From positions 4,278,001 to 4,342,000 of the forward strand of contig JADJRH010000001.1 of assembly GCA_016712345.1 (NCBI GenBank): 64,000 nt of DNA, written 5' to 3'. Shown in pieces: positions 1 to 9,198 of the stretch. Position 1 is the stretch's first letter. Each line of letters begins with the position of its first letter. The stretch is from Polyangiaceae bacterium. GTDB lineage: Bacteria > Myxococcota_A > Polyangia > Polyangiales > Polyangiaceae. The notes below the pieces were generated by a model, which did no database searches, was not told the origin of the DNA, and was given only the letters and a program-made list of their open reading frames with translations. The translations under genes were made by a program, and so were the position numbers.

Positions 1-1
1 G

Positions 2-1603
2 GCGGCTCGTCAACGTTTTCTTCGCGAAGCCCGCGTGCAGGGGCAGCTTGAGCACCCCGCGATCGTGCCGGTTTACGACTTGGATGTGGACGATCAGGGG
101 CGGGCGTTTTTTACAATGAAACGCGTTCGCGGGTTGACGCTCGAACGCGTGATGGACCGGTTGCGTACACATGACGCGGACACCGTAAAGCGCTTTTCAA
201 CGCGCAAACTGCTCACGGCGTTTGCCCAAGTGTGCCTTGCGATCGATTACGCCCACACCCGAGGTGTACTCCATCGCGATCTCAAACCCGGCAACATCAT
301 GTTGGGCGACTTTGGCGAAGTGTACGTTTTGGATTGGGGCCTCGCCAAAGTGGTTGGCGAAAACGAAGATGAAACGGACGATGCGCCCGCTTCAATGCCG
401 CTTCTCGGTGCGTCGGCGGCGCTCACCCGCGGCGGCGCGCTTCTCGGAACGCCGGCGTATATGGCCCCGGAGCAGCTCCTTCGAAAAACGGACGAGGTGG
501 ACGCGCGCTCGGACATCTTCGCGCTCGGCGCGATCTTGTTTGAGATCGTGACGCGCATTCCCTTTCGGAGCAGCGCCGACGTGGCCGAAATTGTGCGATG
601 TGTACACGAGGGCGAAGTGATTCGACCGAGCGAGCGCATGGCCGAGGTTGCGCCCGAATTGGATGAAGCGTGTGCGCGCGCCCTCGCGAAAGATCCTGAA
701 GAAAGGCCCGCTCGTGCGCGCGACTTGGCCGACGCTGTAGAACGATTTCTCGATGGTGAGCAGGACGCCGCGGTTCGAAAAACGCTCGCCTCGCAACATG
801 CTGAAACGGCGCGCCGCGCGCCGCGCATGGATGCGTACCGTGAAACGTTCAAGGCGCTCGCGCTCGATCCGAACAACGAAGACGCGCAGGGTCTGCTTGT
901 GCACCTCCTCACCGATGAAACGGGTGAAGTGCCCGAGGCCGCCCAAAAAGAACTCGATGCGACGCGCGATCAGACCCGCGCTGCCGGTGCCCGTCTTGGA
1001 ACATTCGGGCTCTTGTTGTGGCTCGCCATGTTTCCCGTAAGTGTACTCATTGGTGTACGCAACTGGCCGGCGGTTCTCGCCACGGCGATTGTCACCATCA
1101 TCGCGGCGATATTTTCGTATCACATGTCAAAGTTGCCGCGTTTTGGAGTGGGATCCGTCGGCGTATTGGCCGCGCTTGTGGCGGGTGTTGTTGCCATGAC
1201 GAGCTGTTACATGGGCCCGTTTATTCTGGTTCCAACGTGCGCCGCCACAGCGGGCATTTTGCTCTCCACCCACGCTCGAAAAAACGAGCGGCTTGTGTAC
1301 GTTGTGCTCGTTTCAATCGGCGCGCTCCTGCCGTTTATTGCCGAGATCGGCGGCATTTTTCCGCGTGCCTACAGTTTTGAAGAAAACCGCGTTGTTGTGT
1401 TTGCGCGCGCCATTGCACTGCCCGAGGGGGCCACACACGCGGCGATGATTTACTCCACGCTGAGCTTCGTGATCTTGTGTACCGTTCTTATGGGCCGCGC
1501 CCGCGACGCGCTTGAGTCTTTGGAACGGCGCCGATTTGTTCAATCTTGGTATCTGCGAGAACTGTTCCCCGCGGGTCGAAAGTCGGCCTCGCCCGCTTCG
1601 TAG
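2..1603 (+). CDS. Membrane Ser/Thr protein kinase, 5' end outside window
   Basis: Hanks-type kinase, expected to phosphorylate cytoplasmic proteins. The frame is open to the left edge, so the glycine loop and catalytic Lys lie outside; the visible part begins at RQRFLREARVQGQLEHP, typical of the helix C region. The catalytic loop is HRDLKPGNIM (about bp 271-300). The metal-binding DFG is DWG (LDWGLAKV), a variant known in many bacterial membrane kinases. The activation segment ends GTPAYMAPEQL, followed by DARSDIFALGAILFE. After the kinase domain (to about bp 770) a linker leads to roughly six hydrophobic segments between bp 990 and 1500, then a short basic tail. No PASTA or other sensor domain is visible, so the ligand is unknown. 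The gene stops about 210 bp before the first bactofilin. Confidence 0.9.
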   Translation, partial: AARQRFLREARVQGQLEHPAIVPVYDLDVDDQGRAFFTMKRVRGLTLERVMDRLRTHDADTVKRFSTRKLLTAFAQVCLAIDYAHTRGVLHRDLKPGNIMLGDFGEVYVLDWGLAKVVGENEDETDDAPASMPLLGASAALTRGGALLGTPAYMAPEQLLRKTDEVDARSDIFALGAILFEIVTRIPFRSSADVAEIVRCVHEGEVIRPSERMAEVAPELDEACARALAKDPEERPARARDLADAVERFLDGEQDAAVRKTLASQHAETARRAPRMDAYRETFKALALDPNNEDAQGLLVHLLTDETGEVPEAAQKELDATRDQTRAAGARLGTFGLLLWLAMFPVSVLIGVRNWPAVLATAIVTIIAAIFSYHMSKLPRFGVGSVGVLAALVAGVVAMTSCYMGPFILVPTCAATAGILLSTHARKNERLVYVVLVSIGALLPFIAEIGGIFPRAYSFEENRVVVFARAIALPEGATHAAMIYSTLSFVILCTVLMGRARDALESLERRRFVQSWYLRELFPAGRKSASPAS

Positions 1604-1812
1604 CCCAAACTGCGGCCTACTTCTTGGGGCCGCCCAATTTTTTCGTCGCGCCGGGCCCCGATCGCTCCGAGGAGCTGCGGCCTGGGCGGCTGAAAGCTTC
1701 GCGAAGCGTTGCTCGCCGGGATGCCTTGGGTTAGCGTGCGCGCCGCTTGCGCAAAACTCACGGCGTTTGCTCCCGATAAGCACCGCCGTTTTGCGCTCAA
1801 GAGCGAGAATTT

Positions 1813-2190
1813 ATGGCCGCCAAAAAAGCAGCACCCGTTGTTGACGACGAAGCCGTCGAGTCCGTTCTTGGTCGAGGAACGCGCGTGCGTGGCCGCGTTC
1901 GAGGCGATGTACACCTGCGGGTTGAAGGATCCATCGAAGGCGATGTTTCCGTCGGGGGTGACCTGATCGTCGAAGAAGGCGCCTCCGTTCAAGGCAATAT
2001 TGAAGCGGCTTCCGTAACCCTGGGTGGTGAACTTTCGGGAGACGTGAACGCGCGCGGACCTGTTGCGGTTCGCTCCACGGCCAAAGTATCGGGCAACCTC
2101 GGCGGCAGTGAAGTCAGTCTCGACGAAGGTGCTTCGTTCGAAGGCATGATCCAAGCACAATTTGAATTGCCCGCAGAACTCATGCGCTGA
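1813..2190 (+). CDS. Bactofilin (first of three)
   Basis: Small polymerising cytoskeletal protein of the bactofilin family (125 aa, usual size). The middle consists of short beta repeats with regularly spaced Gly/Val/Glu (RGRVRGDVHLRVEGSIEGDV, then GNIEAASVTLGGELSGDV), which form the right-handed beta-helix of the family. A short polar N-terminus (MAAKKAAPVVDDEA) precedes it, as in membrane- or partner-binding bactofilin tails. It lies 25 bp upstream of a second bactofilin, followed by a third with a long tail, an arrangement resembling the BacN-BacO-BacP set of Myxococcus xanthus. Polar scaffolding or chromosome positioning is inferred from that resemblance only. Confidence 0.9.
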   Translation: MAAKKAAPVVDDEAVESVLGRGTRVRGRVRGDVHLRVEGSIEGDVSVGGDLIVEEGASVQGNIEAASVTLGGELSGDVNARGPVAVRSTAKVSGNLGGSEVSLDEGASFEGMIQAQFELPAELMR

Positions 2191-2215
2191 TCACAGCGGG
2201 TTAGAGACAAAGCAC

Positions 2216-2530
2216 ATGGCACAGACAATCATCGGACAGGGGCTCACGATCGAAGGCGAAATCACCTCCGACGACGAGGTGACCGTGGCGGGTACCGTTC
2301 GCGGCAGGCTCGTATCCGAAGGTGCGGTCGCCGTTGACGCGGGAGCGGTTATTGAAGCCGACGTTCGCGCCGGCGCGTTGTCGGTCGCAGGAAGCGTCAC
2401 CGGCAACGTTACCGCGACCGATCGCGTTGACCTTCTCGCAGGCGGCAGACTCGTCGGCGACGTTCGCACCGCGCGAATTACCATTCAGGACGGAGCCTCT
2501 TTTAAGGGCAACGTCGACATGGACGTGTAA
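2216..2530 (+). CDS. Bactofilin (second of three)
   Basis: Short bactofilin of 104 aa made almost entirely of the beta-helix core (EGEITSDDEVTVAGTVRGRL, then GSVTGNVTATDRVDLLAGG). The ATG at 2216 (MAQTIIGQG) was chosen over an upstream TTG at 2162 because the extra residues overlap the preceding gene and do not look like bactofilin. No strong Shine-Dalgarno is visible, so translation may depend on the upstream gene. Only 3 bp separate its stop from the start of the next bactofilin, so the set is almost certainly one operon whose products may co-polymerise. Confidence 0.9.
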   Translation: MAQTIIGQGLTIEGEITSDDEVTVAGTVRGRLVSEGAVAVDAGAVIEADVRAGALSVAGSVTGNVTATDRVDLLAGGRLVGDVRTARITIQDGASFKGNVDMDV

Positions 2531-2533
2531 CCC

Positions 2534-3178
2534 ATGTCATCGCTATCCGTCATTGGGCCCGGCACCGCAATTGTCGGCGGCATTCGAGGCAGCGGCGATA
2601 TCGAAATTCAAGGCCGCGTTGAAGGCAGCGTTGTTGTTGAGGGTGAAGTTGTCATCGCCGAAACAGCGCTCATCAAAAGCGATGTTCGCGCTCGCCGAGT
2701 CATTGTTCGCGGCGCGGTTCGCGGCAGCGTTTCGGCGGACGAACTTCTTATTTTAGAAGCCGGCGCCCGCGTGCTCGGCGATCTCGGCGCGCCTCAAGTG
2801 GGCATTCGGCCCGGCGGTCTCGTTCGCGGACATGTTTCTACGGCGGGACCACTTCCGCTCGAGAAACCCAAAGCCGCGCCGGCACAGGCTGCAAAAGCGC
2901 CTCCCGCGCGTGCCGCGACACCGGCTCGCCCCGCAACTCCCGCCGCGCGGCCCGCCCCGCCTCCGGCCCGCCCCGCCACTCCGGCTGCGCGTCCCGTTCC
3001 GCCGCCGCCGCCCTCGGTGGAGCGGACGGAGCCCGCTTATGTCGCCCGCCCGGCCGCTCCTGCTCCCGCCCCCGCACAGGCTGTAGTCCATGAAGAGCCT
3101 GTCGCCGATGAACCGCCGCCGCCGGTTGTTCCCGCCATGCCAAAAGGGGCGCGAGCCTCCTCCCGCAAACGCAAGTAA
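2534..3178 (+). CDS. Bactofilin with long Ala/Pro-rich basic tail (BacP-like)
   Basis: Third bactofilin, 214 aa. Residues 1 to about 105 form the beta-helix core (GGIRGSGDIEIQGRVEGSVV, then RGAVRGSVSADELLILEAG). Residues from about 110 onward are a low-complexity tail of Ala and Pro with regularly spaced Arg, ending in a basic cluster (KGARASSRKRK). In M. xanthus the long-tailed bactofilin BacP binds partner proteins through its tail, so a docking role is plausible here. The Pro/Ala codons form a GC-rich imperfect repeat at bp 2880-3010. It is followed 27 bp later by pyrE on the same strand. Confidence 0.88.
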   Translation: MSSLSVIGPGTAIVGGIRGSGDIEIQGRVEGSVVVEGEVVIAETALIKSDVRARRVIVRGAVRGSVSADELLILEAGARVLGDLGAPQVGIRPGGLVRGHVSTAGPLPLEKPKAAPAQAAKAPPARAATPARPATPAARPAPPPARPATPAARPVPPPPPSVERTEPAYVARPAAPAPAPAQAVVHEEPVADEPPPPVVPAMPKGARASSRKRK

Positions 3179-3205
3179 CATTCGTCGTGCTGCTGCGCGC
3201 GCGAA

Positions 3206-3772
3206 ATGCCCATGAAAGACGCCACTCCCCGCGAACTCCTGGTTGACCTTCTTCGCCGTCGCTCTTTTGAGCGCCGTCGCGTGGTTCTCGCTTCCGGTCG
3301 CGAGAGTGACTTTTTTATCGACTGCAAACAGGCCATGCTCACGGCTGAAGGTCATGCCCTCGCCGGAGCGCTGATGTTTGAAGCGCTGGCCCTTCTTCCC
3401 GAGCACGATGCGGTTGCGGGAGTAGAACTCGGCGGTTGCCCTCTTGCGAGCGCCGTCTCCCTGACAAGCTACCTGCGCGGCAAACCTCTTGATGCCTTGT
3501 ACGTCCGCAAAGAAGCCAAAGATCACGGCACCAAAAAGCTCGTTGAAGGCGATAAATCGCTTTCTCCGGGCACGCGCGTGGCCCTTCTCGAAGATGTCAT
3601 TACAACCGGCGGATCTTCCCTCAAGGCGATTGAAAAACTCAAAGCCGCCGGCGCCGTTGTTGTTGGCATTGTCGCATTGGTAGATCGCCTTGAAGGCGGC
3701 GCTGAAACCATTCGTGAAGCAGGCTACCCGCTCGTTTCAATTTGTACTCGCCGCGATTTTATACCTGACTGA
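3206..3772 (+). CDS. pyrE: Orotate phosphoribosyltransferase
   Basis: Catalyses orotate + PRPP to orotidine 5'-phosphate, the fifth step of de novo UMP synthesis, in the cytoplasm. The 188-aa length fits the family. The diagnostic PRPP-binding loop is present as VALLEDVITTGGSS (about residues 130-143), and the N-terminal substrate region contains RRRVVLASGRESDFFIDCKQ. ATG at 3206 and ATG at 3212 (MPMKD) are both possible starts. It is last in the kinase-bactofilin series and may be co-transcribed with the bactofilins. It ends convergently, about 55 bp from the next minus-strand gene. Confidence 0.93.
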   Translation: MPMKDATPRELLVDLLRRRSFERRRVVLASGRESDFFIDCKQAMLTAEGHALAGALMFEALALLPEHDAVAGVELGGCPLASAVSLTSYLRGKPLDALYVRKEAKDHGTKKLVEGDKSLSPGTRVALLEDVITTGGSSLKAIEKLKAAGAVVVGIVALVDRLEGGAETIREAGYPLVSICTRRDFIPD

Positions 3773-3826
3773 AGGGGCCCGCCCAAGAGTCGCTGGAACG
3801 CGTCACATCGCGATTGGGGAGATCGA

Positions 3827-4837
3827 TCATGTCAGTTGTTTGGGATCTGTATCTCCAGTCCAAAAACCGGGCCGATCGCTGATTGTCTTGGGGCCTTCTG
3901 ACGGTTCGCCCTTTGATTCTCCCGTGGGGCTAAAATGGGCGCCTTTTTCCCTTCGATCTCGAATGCGATCTACCCATTGCCTTGCGGCTTCGTTGTAGTG
4001 GAGCGGATTGGCCGCTTCGGCGCGAGACAGCATATCACGGTGCCCACACATCCAAGGCCCCAATCCAAAACGGCACGCGTCACAAGTGGAGCAAAGGCTT
4101 CCATTTTGATTTTGACCCCCACCGAAAAGCCACGCCTCTGACAGCGCGAGCGGCATTTGCTCTTTGAAGGCCCGCCGATTGTGCTCCGTTAGCCCTCCCA
4201 AAAGACGCGGGGTGGGGCAGGTGGCCAGAGATGCGAGCGCCGTTTCATCCGCCGGTTTTTGATGCGCACGCAGGTACTCTTCATACCCTTTTTTGACATC
4301 TGAAAAAGACCATCTTCTGGCCTTGCCGCCTTCACGTGAGTAAAAAAGATGGGGATCTGACAGTTCATGTTTGGGGCGAAAACTGGTTGCCTCCATAAGC
4401 CCCTCTACCCACAGATCGGCGGCGTCACTCGACAGGCTGAGTACACCGGCCGATCCGGCAAATCGAACTCGAAGCGCTCTGTTTTCGTCCATGTACACAA
4501 GCGCGCCCAGTCGCGATCCCGACTGAGGCAACACATTGGAAACCCCAAGCACTTCGCGGGCTGTTTTGCTGTGCTCCGACAACCTTGTCCAAACCGCCAT
4601 TTCAGACGCCAAGTGGTCGGTCAATGCGTCATAGGCAATGCCATGTGGCATACTGCCGTGTTTGGCGCATTCAATATCCGCGGCGTTCATCCCCGGCGGG
4701 CGTCGCGGTCGTTCGCGCACAATCGAACGCCAGGCCGGCGCAGCTCCGGCCCCTCGCGCTTCTTTCACCTCTTTCGCGATCGCCTCGTACGCGTTGTCCA
4801 AGGCCTGAAACGTTTCAAGGGTTGTTTCGAGCAGCAT
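3827..4837 (-). CDS. Hypothetical protein next to DUF2169 gene
   Basis: A 336-aa protein I do not recognise. It has no signal peptide or membrane segment. The N-terminus looks helical (MLLETTLETFQALDNAYEAI). Near the C-terminus there is a compact Cys cluster, CSTCDACRFGLGPWMCGHRD (about residues 247-266), which could bind a metal. The last 35 residues are polar and Pro/Gly-rich. It starts 7 bp downstream of the DUF2169 gene, so the two are surely co-transcribed. DUF2169 proteins often sit near type VI secretion effectors, and this partner might be an effector-associated or metal-dependent protein, but nothing in the sequence proves that. Confidence 0.75.
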   Translation of the reverse strand: MLLETTLETFQALDNAYEAIAKEVKEARGAGAAPAWRSIVRERPRRPPGMNAADIECAKHGSMPHGIAYDALTDHLASEMAVWTRLSEHSKTAREVLGVSNVLPQSGSRLGALVYMDENRALRVRFAGSAGVLSLSSDAADLWVEGLMEATSFRPKHELSDPHLFYSREGGKARRWSFSDVKKGYEEYLRAHQKPADETALASLATCPTPRLLGGLTEHNRRAFKEQMPLALSEAWLFGGGQNQNGSLCSTCDACRFGLGPWMCGHRDMLSRAEAANPLHYNEAARQWVDRIRDRREKGAHFSPTGESKGEPSEGPKTISDRPGFWTGDTDPKQLT

Positions 4838-4844
4838 TTTCCCC

Positions 4845-6734
4845 TCAGGTTTTTTTAAATCGTTTGTACAAAGCCTCTTTTAGTTTTGGCGTGGAGTCAA
4901 CCGGGCGCGATGCTGGTTTCGATTCAGGTTTGGTGGACTCGACGGCCGCCTCGCCGAGCGATTTGCCCCACGGATCTCCCGCTGTGTGTACACGCTCGCT
5001 GTTTGCCTGCGGTTCTACAGGATGTTTGGCGGCCACTGTCTCGGTTGGAGGAGCCTCGCCCGAGGCTCGGTTTGGAATTGGTTCAACCGGCGGCGGGGCG
5101 GGAGATGCGGCTCTCGCCACCGCGAGCGCATGTTCTGAAGGCGGCGGCTGCTCTGTGTCAGAGACGGCCTGGGCGTTTTGGACAGCCGTATCATTTTCAG
5201 GGGGTAGAAGGTTTTCTGGAATTTCTACCGTTCGGTCACCGGATTTGGCCTCTTGAGTTGAAACGAGGGTTCCTGAAAGGAGCGCCCCTTCCACATCAAA
5301 CGTGGGAGAATCTTCAGGTGGAGCGGTACCGCTCCTGTCAGGATCCCACGGTGACCCGGGGATTGGTTCTGACGGAGGCGACCGAGTTTCAGCCTGCCCG
5401 ATGTTGGGGACAAAGGGCATGGAGGGAGGCCCCTCGTCTTTTGTGTAGTCACTCAAGTCCATGGTGGACTCGTGTGGTCCGCGGCGGGCCGGCCGCGCCG
5501 AGTTTACCGGTGGGGTTTTTTGTACAAACGATGGGAAGGGTGCCGTGGCTGGAATGGCGGTGCTCGCCAAAATGGCTGTTTTGGCGAAGTCGTCGGGAGC
5601 GTCAAAATGGACAGACTCAATATCTTCGTCGGCCACTTCCATTGTTTTGTTAAACGTCGGCGGAGACTCTGAGTCTTGAAGAACCAGCGTTCCCGACGAA
5701 CCCACCCGCTGCGTGCCTTCTGTATTTTGAGGTTGGAACGTTTCCGGCAGAGGTAAAGCTTCTTCTGGCCATTGAATGGGTAGATCCGGTAGAGCCACTC
5801 CCCCAAGCAGCCGAAGCTGACCGAGTTCACTTTCTTGAATTCGAAAACTGTTGCGCCAAACGATGGCGCACTTTTGACTGTCACCGTCGATTCGAAGGGT
5901 GTCGGCTCTCAATGAAAACACTCTCGGACTTTCGCGGCCGACGAGTTTGACCATGCCCTGGGCACTCGGCAAAAATAGGTGCAGCGTGGGGTGATGCGGA
6001 TTCAAGTTTTCAAGAACTACCCATTCATCACCGAGGAGGTTTGATAACCTTTGGTCCGGCGGCGCTGAGTGAAAATATTTGTAATCGAACCCCGGCGGCA
6101 CTTCACAAATCGGACCGTCAAGTCCGGTGCGAACCTCGGCCGTGATAAGAGACGACCGGGCAGGCCACGTTCGCGCGATGGGCGCAAATGCAACGGCCTT
6201 TTTTTCACCATTGGGGTCAACCAGGTTTGGCGGCGGGTCTCCAGCGAGCACACCTGTGCCGAGAGGGTTTTCTCGGTAACCCGGCCCGCCGTAGGCTTTT
6301 TCGTACACAAGGGGTATTGACCGAAAAGGGAGAATTGTGCTGCCCTTGGCGTCGCCGAGAACCAGAATTTTTTTGTCGAGCAGCACCTCTTCACCGCGAC
6401 CCACCTGAAGTCGCGCCGTCACCCGATCGTTGTTTGCGCCCGTTGTGTACGCTTGCCCCATGAAAAGCACGTCGACCCCGGGGAGCCGTGGCACAAGGTC
6501 GCTTGTGGCAACGACGCTCCGCGTGGGGTTGTTCATTCGGTGAATTTCACGAGTGACAATAGGCTCGGGGGGAGCGAGCGACATCGCTCGGTGGTGTTCA
6601 AACGAAAACGACGCTTTGACAATTGCCACAACGCTGAGCTGCCCGTTTTCACGCACCAGCATTGTCGCAACCGACACCGGTCCCACGGGAGCGATTGACA
6701 CGGAGAAAGGCGGCATGCCTTCTCTATGTAACAT
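4845..6734 (-). CDS. DUF2169 domain protein with long disordered tail
   Basis: 629 aa. The N-terminal 300 or so residues match the DUF2169 family in character: SVATMLVRENGQLSVVAIVK near the start, VDVLFMGQAYTTGANN, and LVYEKAYGGPGYRENPLGTG. This domain is found in proteins encoded beside type VI secretion VgrG/PAAR effectors, where an adaptor role has been proposed. From about residue 335 to the end the chain is Pro/Ser/Glu-rich and probably disordered, ending in a basic KEALYKRFKKT. ATG at 6734 and ATG at 6716 (MPPFSV) are both possible starts. No VgrG, Hcp or PAAR gene is present here, so a T6SS role is inference. Confidence 0.85.
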   Translation of the reverse strand: MLHREGMPPFSVSIAPVGPVSVATMLVRENGQLSVVAIVKASFSFEHHRAMSLAPPEPIVTREIHRMNNPTRSVVATSDLVPRLPGVDVLFMGQAYTTGANNDRVTARLQVGRGEEVLLDKKILVLGDAKGSTILPFRSIPLVYEKAYGGPGYRENPLGTGVLAGDPPPNLVDPNGEKKAVAFAPIARTWPARSSLITAEVRTGLDGPICEVPPGFDYKYFHSAPPDQRLSNLLGDEWVVLENLNPHHPTLHLFLPSAQGMVKLVGRESPRVFSLRADTLRIDGDSQKCAIVWRNSFRIQESELGQLRLLGGVALPDLPIQWPEEALPLPETFQPQNTEGTQRVGSSGTLVLQDSESPPTFNKTMEVADEDIESVHFDAPDDFAKTAILASTAIPATAPFPSFVQKTPPVNSARPARRGPHESTMDLSDYTKDEGPPSMPFVPNIGQAETRSPPSEPIPGSPWDPDRSGTAPPEDSPTFDVEGALLSGTLVSTQEAKSGDRTVEIPENLLPPENDTAVQNAQAVSDTEQPPPSEHALAVARAASPAPPPVEPIPNRASGEAPPTETVAAKHPVEPQANSERVHTAGDPWGKSLGEAAVESTKPESKPASRPVDSTPKLKEALYKRFKKT

Positions 6735-6824
6735 GAGGTCTTCGGTGGGCCCGCATTATTCATGAAGCGCCTCGGCCGATTCGACCCTCTCGCGCGGACC
6801 GCTCGTGTACAAATGGGTCAGAAT

Positions 6825-7619
6825 TTAATAATGCAGCTCGCCTCGCAGAACGGTGACCGCTTGCCCCACAAGTTTTACCCGCGAACCCACCACTTCAACA
6901 GTGAGCGCGCCACCTCTGGCCGAAGCCTGAAAACATCGCAGCGTCGTTTTGCCGAGTTTTTCGGCCCAATACGGCCCAAGGGTGCAATGGGCTGAACCGG
7001 TGACAGGATCTTCATCAATTCCAGCGCCCGGCGCGAAAAAGCGCGACACAATGTCAACGTCGCCGCTTCCCCTCGCGGTGACCATGATCCCGCGTGCGCC
7101 GAGCGATTGAAGGCTTGTATAATTGGGGTTGAGCTGCCTTACCCCCTGTTCGCTGTCACACTCCACAAGATAGTCAAATCGACTTTTATAAACCGGCCTT
7201 TCAGAAATGCCCAACGCTTCAAAAAGGCCGGCGGGTGGGCTTGAAGGTGACGGCGGCGTTGCTGGAAAATCAAGCTCTATGGCGTTGCCACGGCGCGTGG
7301 CTGTCAGAGTGCCGCTGCGGGTAGAAAAGGTTAAGGGTGAATCGGCGGGAGCGTGCCCACCTTCCCACAGCGCGTGGGCACTTGCCAGCGTGGCGTGTCC
7401 ACACAGGTCAACCTCCACGACGGGGGTGAACCACCGGAGCGAATACCCAGTTTCCACCTTGAGTAAAAAGGCCGTTTCTGAAAGGTTCATCTCCCGCGCG
7501 ACAAGCGCCATCCATTGGTCATCTTTGGGCTCGTTGAGAAGACAAACAGCGGCGGGATTGCCCGCGAAAGGTACACTTGTAAACGCGTCAACCGTGACGA
7601 TGGATTGAGTGGATCCCAT
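6825..7619 (-). CDS. PhzF-family isomerase/epimerase
   Basis: 264 aa, the usual size of the PhzF fold (related to diaminopimelate epimerase). The family signatures are present: DAFTSVPFAGNPAAVCLL at the N-terminus, the catalytic Glu in EMNLSETAFLL (about residue 47), and the C-terminal GIDEDPVTGSAHCTLGPYW loop. PhzF itself isomerises trans-2,3-dihydro-3-hydroxyanthranilate in phenazine synthesis, but most relatives have unknown substrates. It lies 59 bp downstream of the halogenase on the same strand and could belong to that cluster, although PhzF-like genes also occur alone. No other phenazine genes are nearby. Confidence 0.88.
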   Translation of the reverse strand: MGSTQSIVTVDAFTSVPFAGNPAAVCLLNEPKDDQWMALVAREMNLSETAFLLKVETGYSLRWFTPVVEVDLCGHATLASAHALWEGGHAPADSPLTFSTRSGTLTATRRGNAIELDFPATPPSPSSPPAGLFEALGISERPVYKSRFDYLVECDSEQGVRQLNPNYTSLQSLGARGIMVTARGSGDVDIVSRFFAPGAGIDEDPVTGSAHCTLGPYWAEKLGKTTLRCFQASARGGALTVEVVGSRVKLVGQAVTVLRGELHY

Positions 7620-7678
7620 CGAGCGACAATAGTCGAACGGTGTGCTTCGAGCAACGGCGGTTTAGCACCGACCAAGCT

Positions 7679-9148
7679 CTACTCCGCCGCCGGACTGCTT
7701 TCCACCGCCGCAAATGCCCGTTCTGTGGGCCCCGTATCTACCAGTCCAAGTTTGGGTTCGTACGTGCAGTACAAACCGTCAATCGCATTTTCAGGCCGCC
7801 TGCCCCAGTCAAACTTTTCTTCGCCGTTTCGATAAAAGCGATCATTGGGAGCGGGATGGTTATCGCGAATTTGTTGGAGAACCGTGTCCAGGCGCGACTT
7901 CGTTTGACTGAGAAGATCTGAATCTTGCGCGTCGCGCATATCAATTAAACCCGACATCAGGGTAGAAAATGCCGGTTTTAGATCGGTCCACTCGGCCCCT
8001 TGCAAATCTTCTTTTGAAAGCGTCTGCGCGCGCCAAAACGCAGTTTCTTTTTTGTTGTTCACATCGTAAAAAGTGGAAACCATCACAGCCCACCTGACAA
8101 AGTGCGCGCGATAACACTTGTGGTAAAAGCGGGTGGCGCGTTCTTCACTTACCTCTCCGCGCATAACGCTGGCAAGGCATGCCGCCGCCATTGTGCCGCT
8201 GTGCATTGCCAAGTGTACACCGCTCGACAGCAGAGGATCGATAAAACATCCGGCATCGCCTGAAAGGAAATAACCGGGTCCGGCGAGCCTGTCGCTGGAG
8301 TATGAATAGTCGCGTTCCACATACATGGCGGACACTTTGTCGGCCGGCTTGAGAAGGTCGGCAATCAGCGGGGATGCGGCCAGATTGCGCTGGTAGAGTT
8401 CCTCAACGCTCTCCTTTGTTTTTGACTCCTTAAACGCTTCAGAATGGCAGACGAGCCCCACGCTGTGAACGTCTTCCTCAATGGGGATATACCAAATCCA
8501 CCCATCGGGAACGCTGACCAGCGTGAGGGGCCCTTCAAAACCCGTCTCCGGGCGCTTTCCACCCTTCCAGTAGGCCCACACGGCCACGTTTTGAAATGCC
8601 TTTAAGAAACGGCGCGACTTGAGGTATTTGTTGGCCATGATCCCCGCGCGCCCCGACGTGTCAATCAGATAGTCAAACTCAATTCGTCCTGCTTCTCCCG
8701 AACCTTCCTCGTGCCAATCGGCAGACACAGGCCGGTCACCCTTAAAGTGAATTTCAGAAATGCTCACGCCCTCGTGAACTTTAACACCCTGACTCTGCGC
8801 GTGGCGGAGCAACATCTCATCAAAACGCTCCCGTTTGACATGGAATGAGCTGGTAAAGTCGCAGTTGAGTTTTGTCCAGTCAAAGGTCCACTCTTCACCG
8901 CCCCATTGCCAGAGCACGCCAGCCTTTTTTTGAAACTGCATCGCGTCGGCTTTTTCACGGGCGCCGAGAAGATTGATAATCGGTTGAACCGACACAAGAA
9001 GTGTCTCACCAATGTGGTATCGCGGAAAAATCTCTTTCTCGATCAGGGTCACATCAAACCCGTTGCGAGCGAGCAGGGTAGAAGCGGTGGCGCCCGCGGG
9101 CCCACCGCCAATGACAAGAACACGGGTGGAAGAAGCGATAGCAGACAT
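7679..9148 (-). CDS. FAD-dependent halogenase-like monooxygenase
   Basis: 489 aa. The FAD-binding GGGPAG is at residues 14-19, followed by IEKEIFPRYHIGETLL. FQKKAG (residues 72-77) carries the Lys typical of flavin halogenases. The WxWxIP signature is WIWYIP (217-222), and the second FAD motif is GDAGCFIDPLLSSGVH. Such enzymes use FADH2, O2 and chloride or bromide to halogenate electron-rich substrates; the phenolic/acyl-carrier subgroup (CmlS, CndH, PltA) seems closest. ATG at 9148 was chosen because a Shine-Dalgarno (GGAGAAC) lies just upstream and residues before it do not match the family. A flavin reductase is not encoded here. It lies 50 bp downstream of the KASIII-like gene. A hydroxylase cannot be excluded. 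Confidence 0.85.
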   Translation of the reverse strand: MSAIASSTRVLVIGGGPAGATASTLLARNGFDVTLIEKEIFPRYHIGETLLVSVQPIINLLGAREKADAMQFQKKAGVLWQWGGEEWTFDWTKLNCDFTSSFHVKRERFDEMLLRHAQSQGVKVHEGVSISEIHFKGDRPVSADWHEEGSGEAGRIEFDYLIDTSGRAGIMANKYLKSRRFLKAFQNVAVWAYWKGGKRPETGFEGPLTLVSVPDGWIWYIPIEEDVHSVGLVCHSEAFKESKTKESVEELYQRNLAASPLIADLLKPADKVSAMYVERDYSYSSDRLAGPGYFLSGDAGCFIDPLLSSGVHLAMHSGTMAAACLASVMRGEVSEERATRFYHKCYRAHFVRWAVMVSTFYDVNNKKETAFWRAQTLSKEDLQGAEWTDLKPAFSTLMSGLIDMRDAQDSDLLSQTKSRLDTVLQQIRDNHPAPNDRFYRNGEEKFDWGRRPENAIDGLYCTYEPKLGLVDTGPTERAFAAVESSPAAE

Positions 9149-9198
9149 GTTTGTTCTCCGTTTCAAAAGTTTGACAGTGCGCGGCCGTTGACGGCGGA

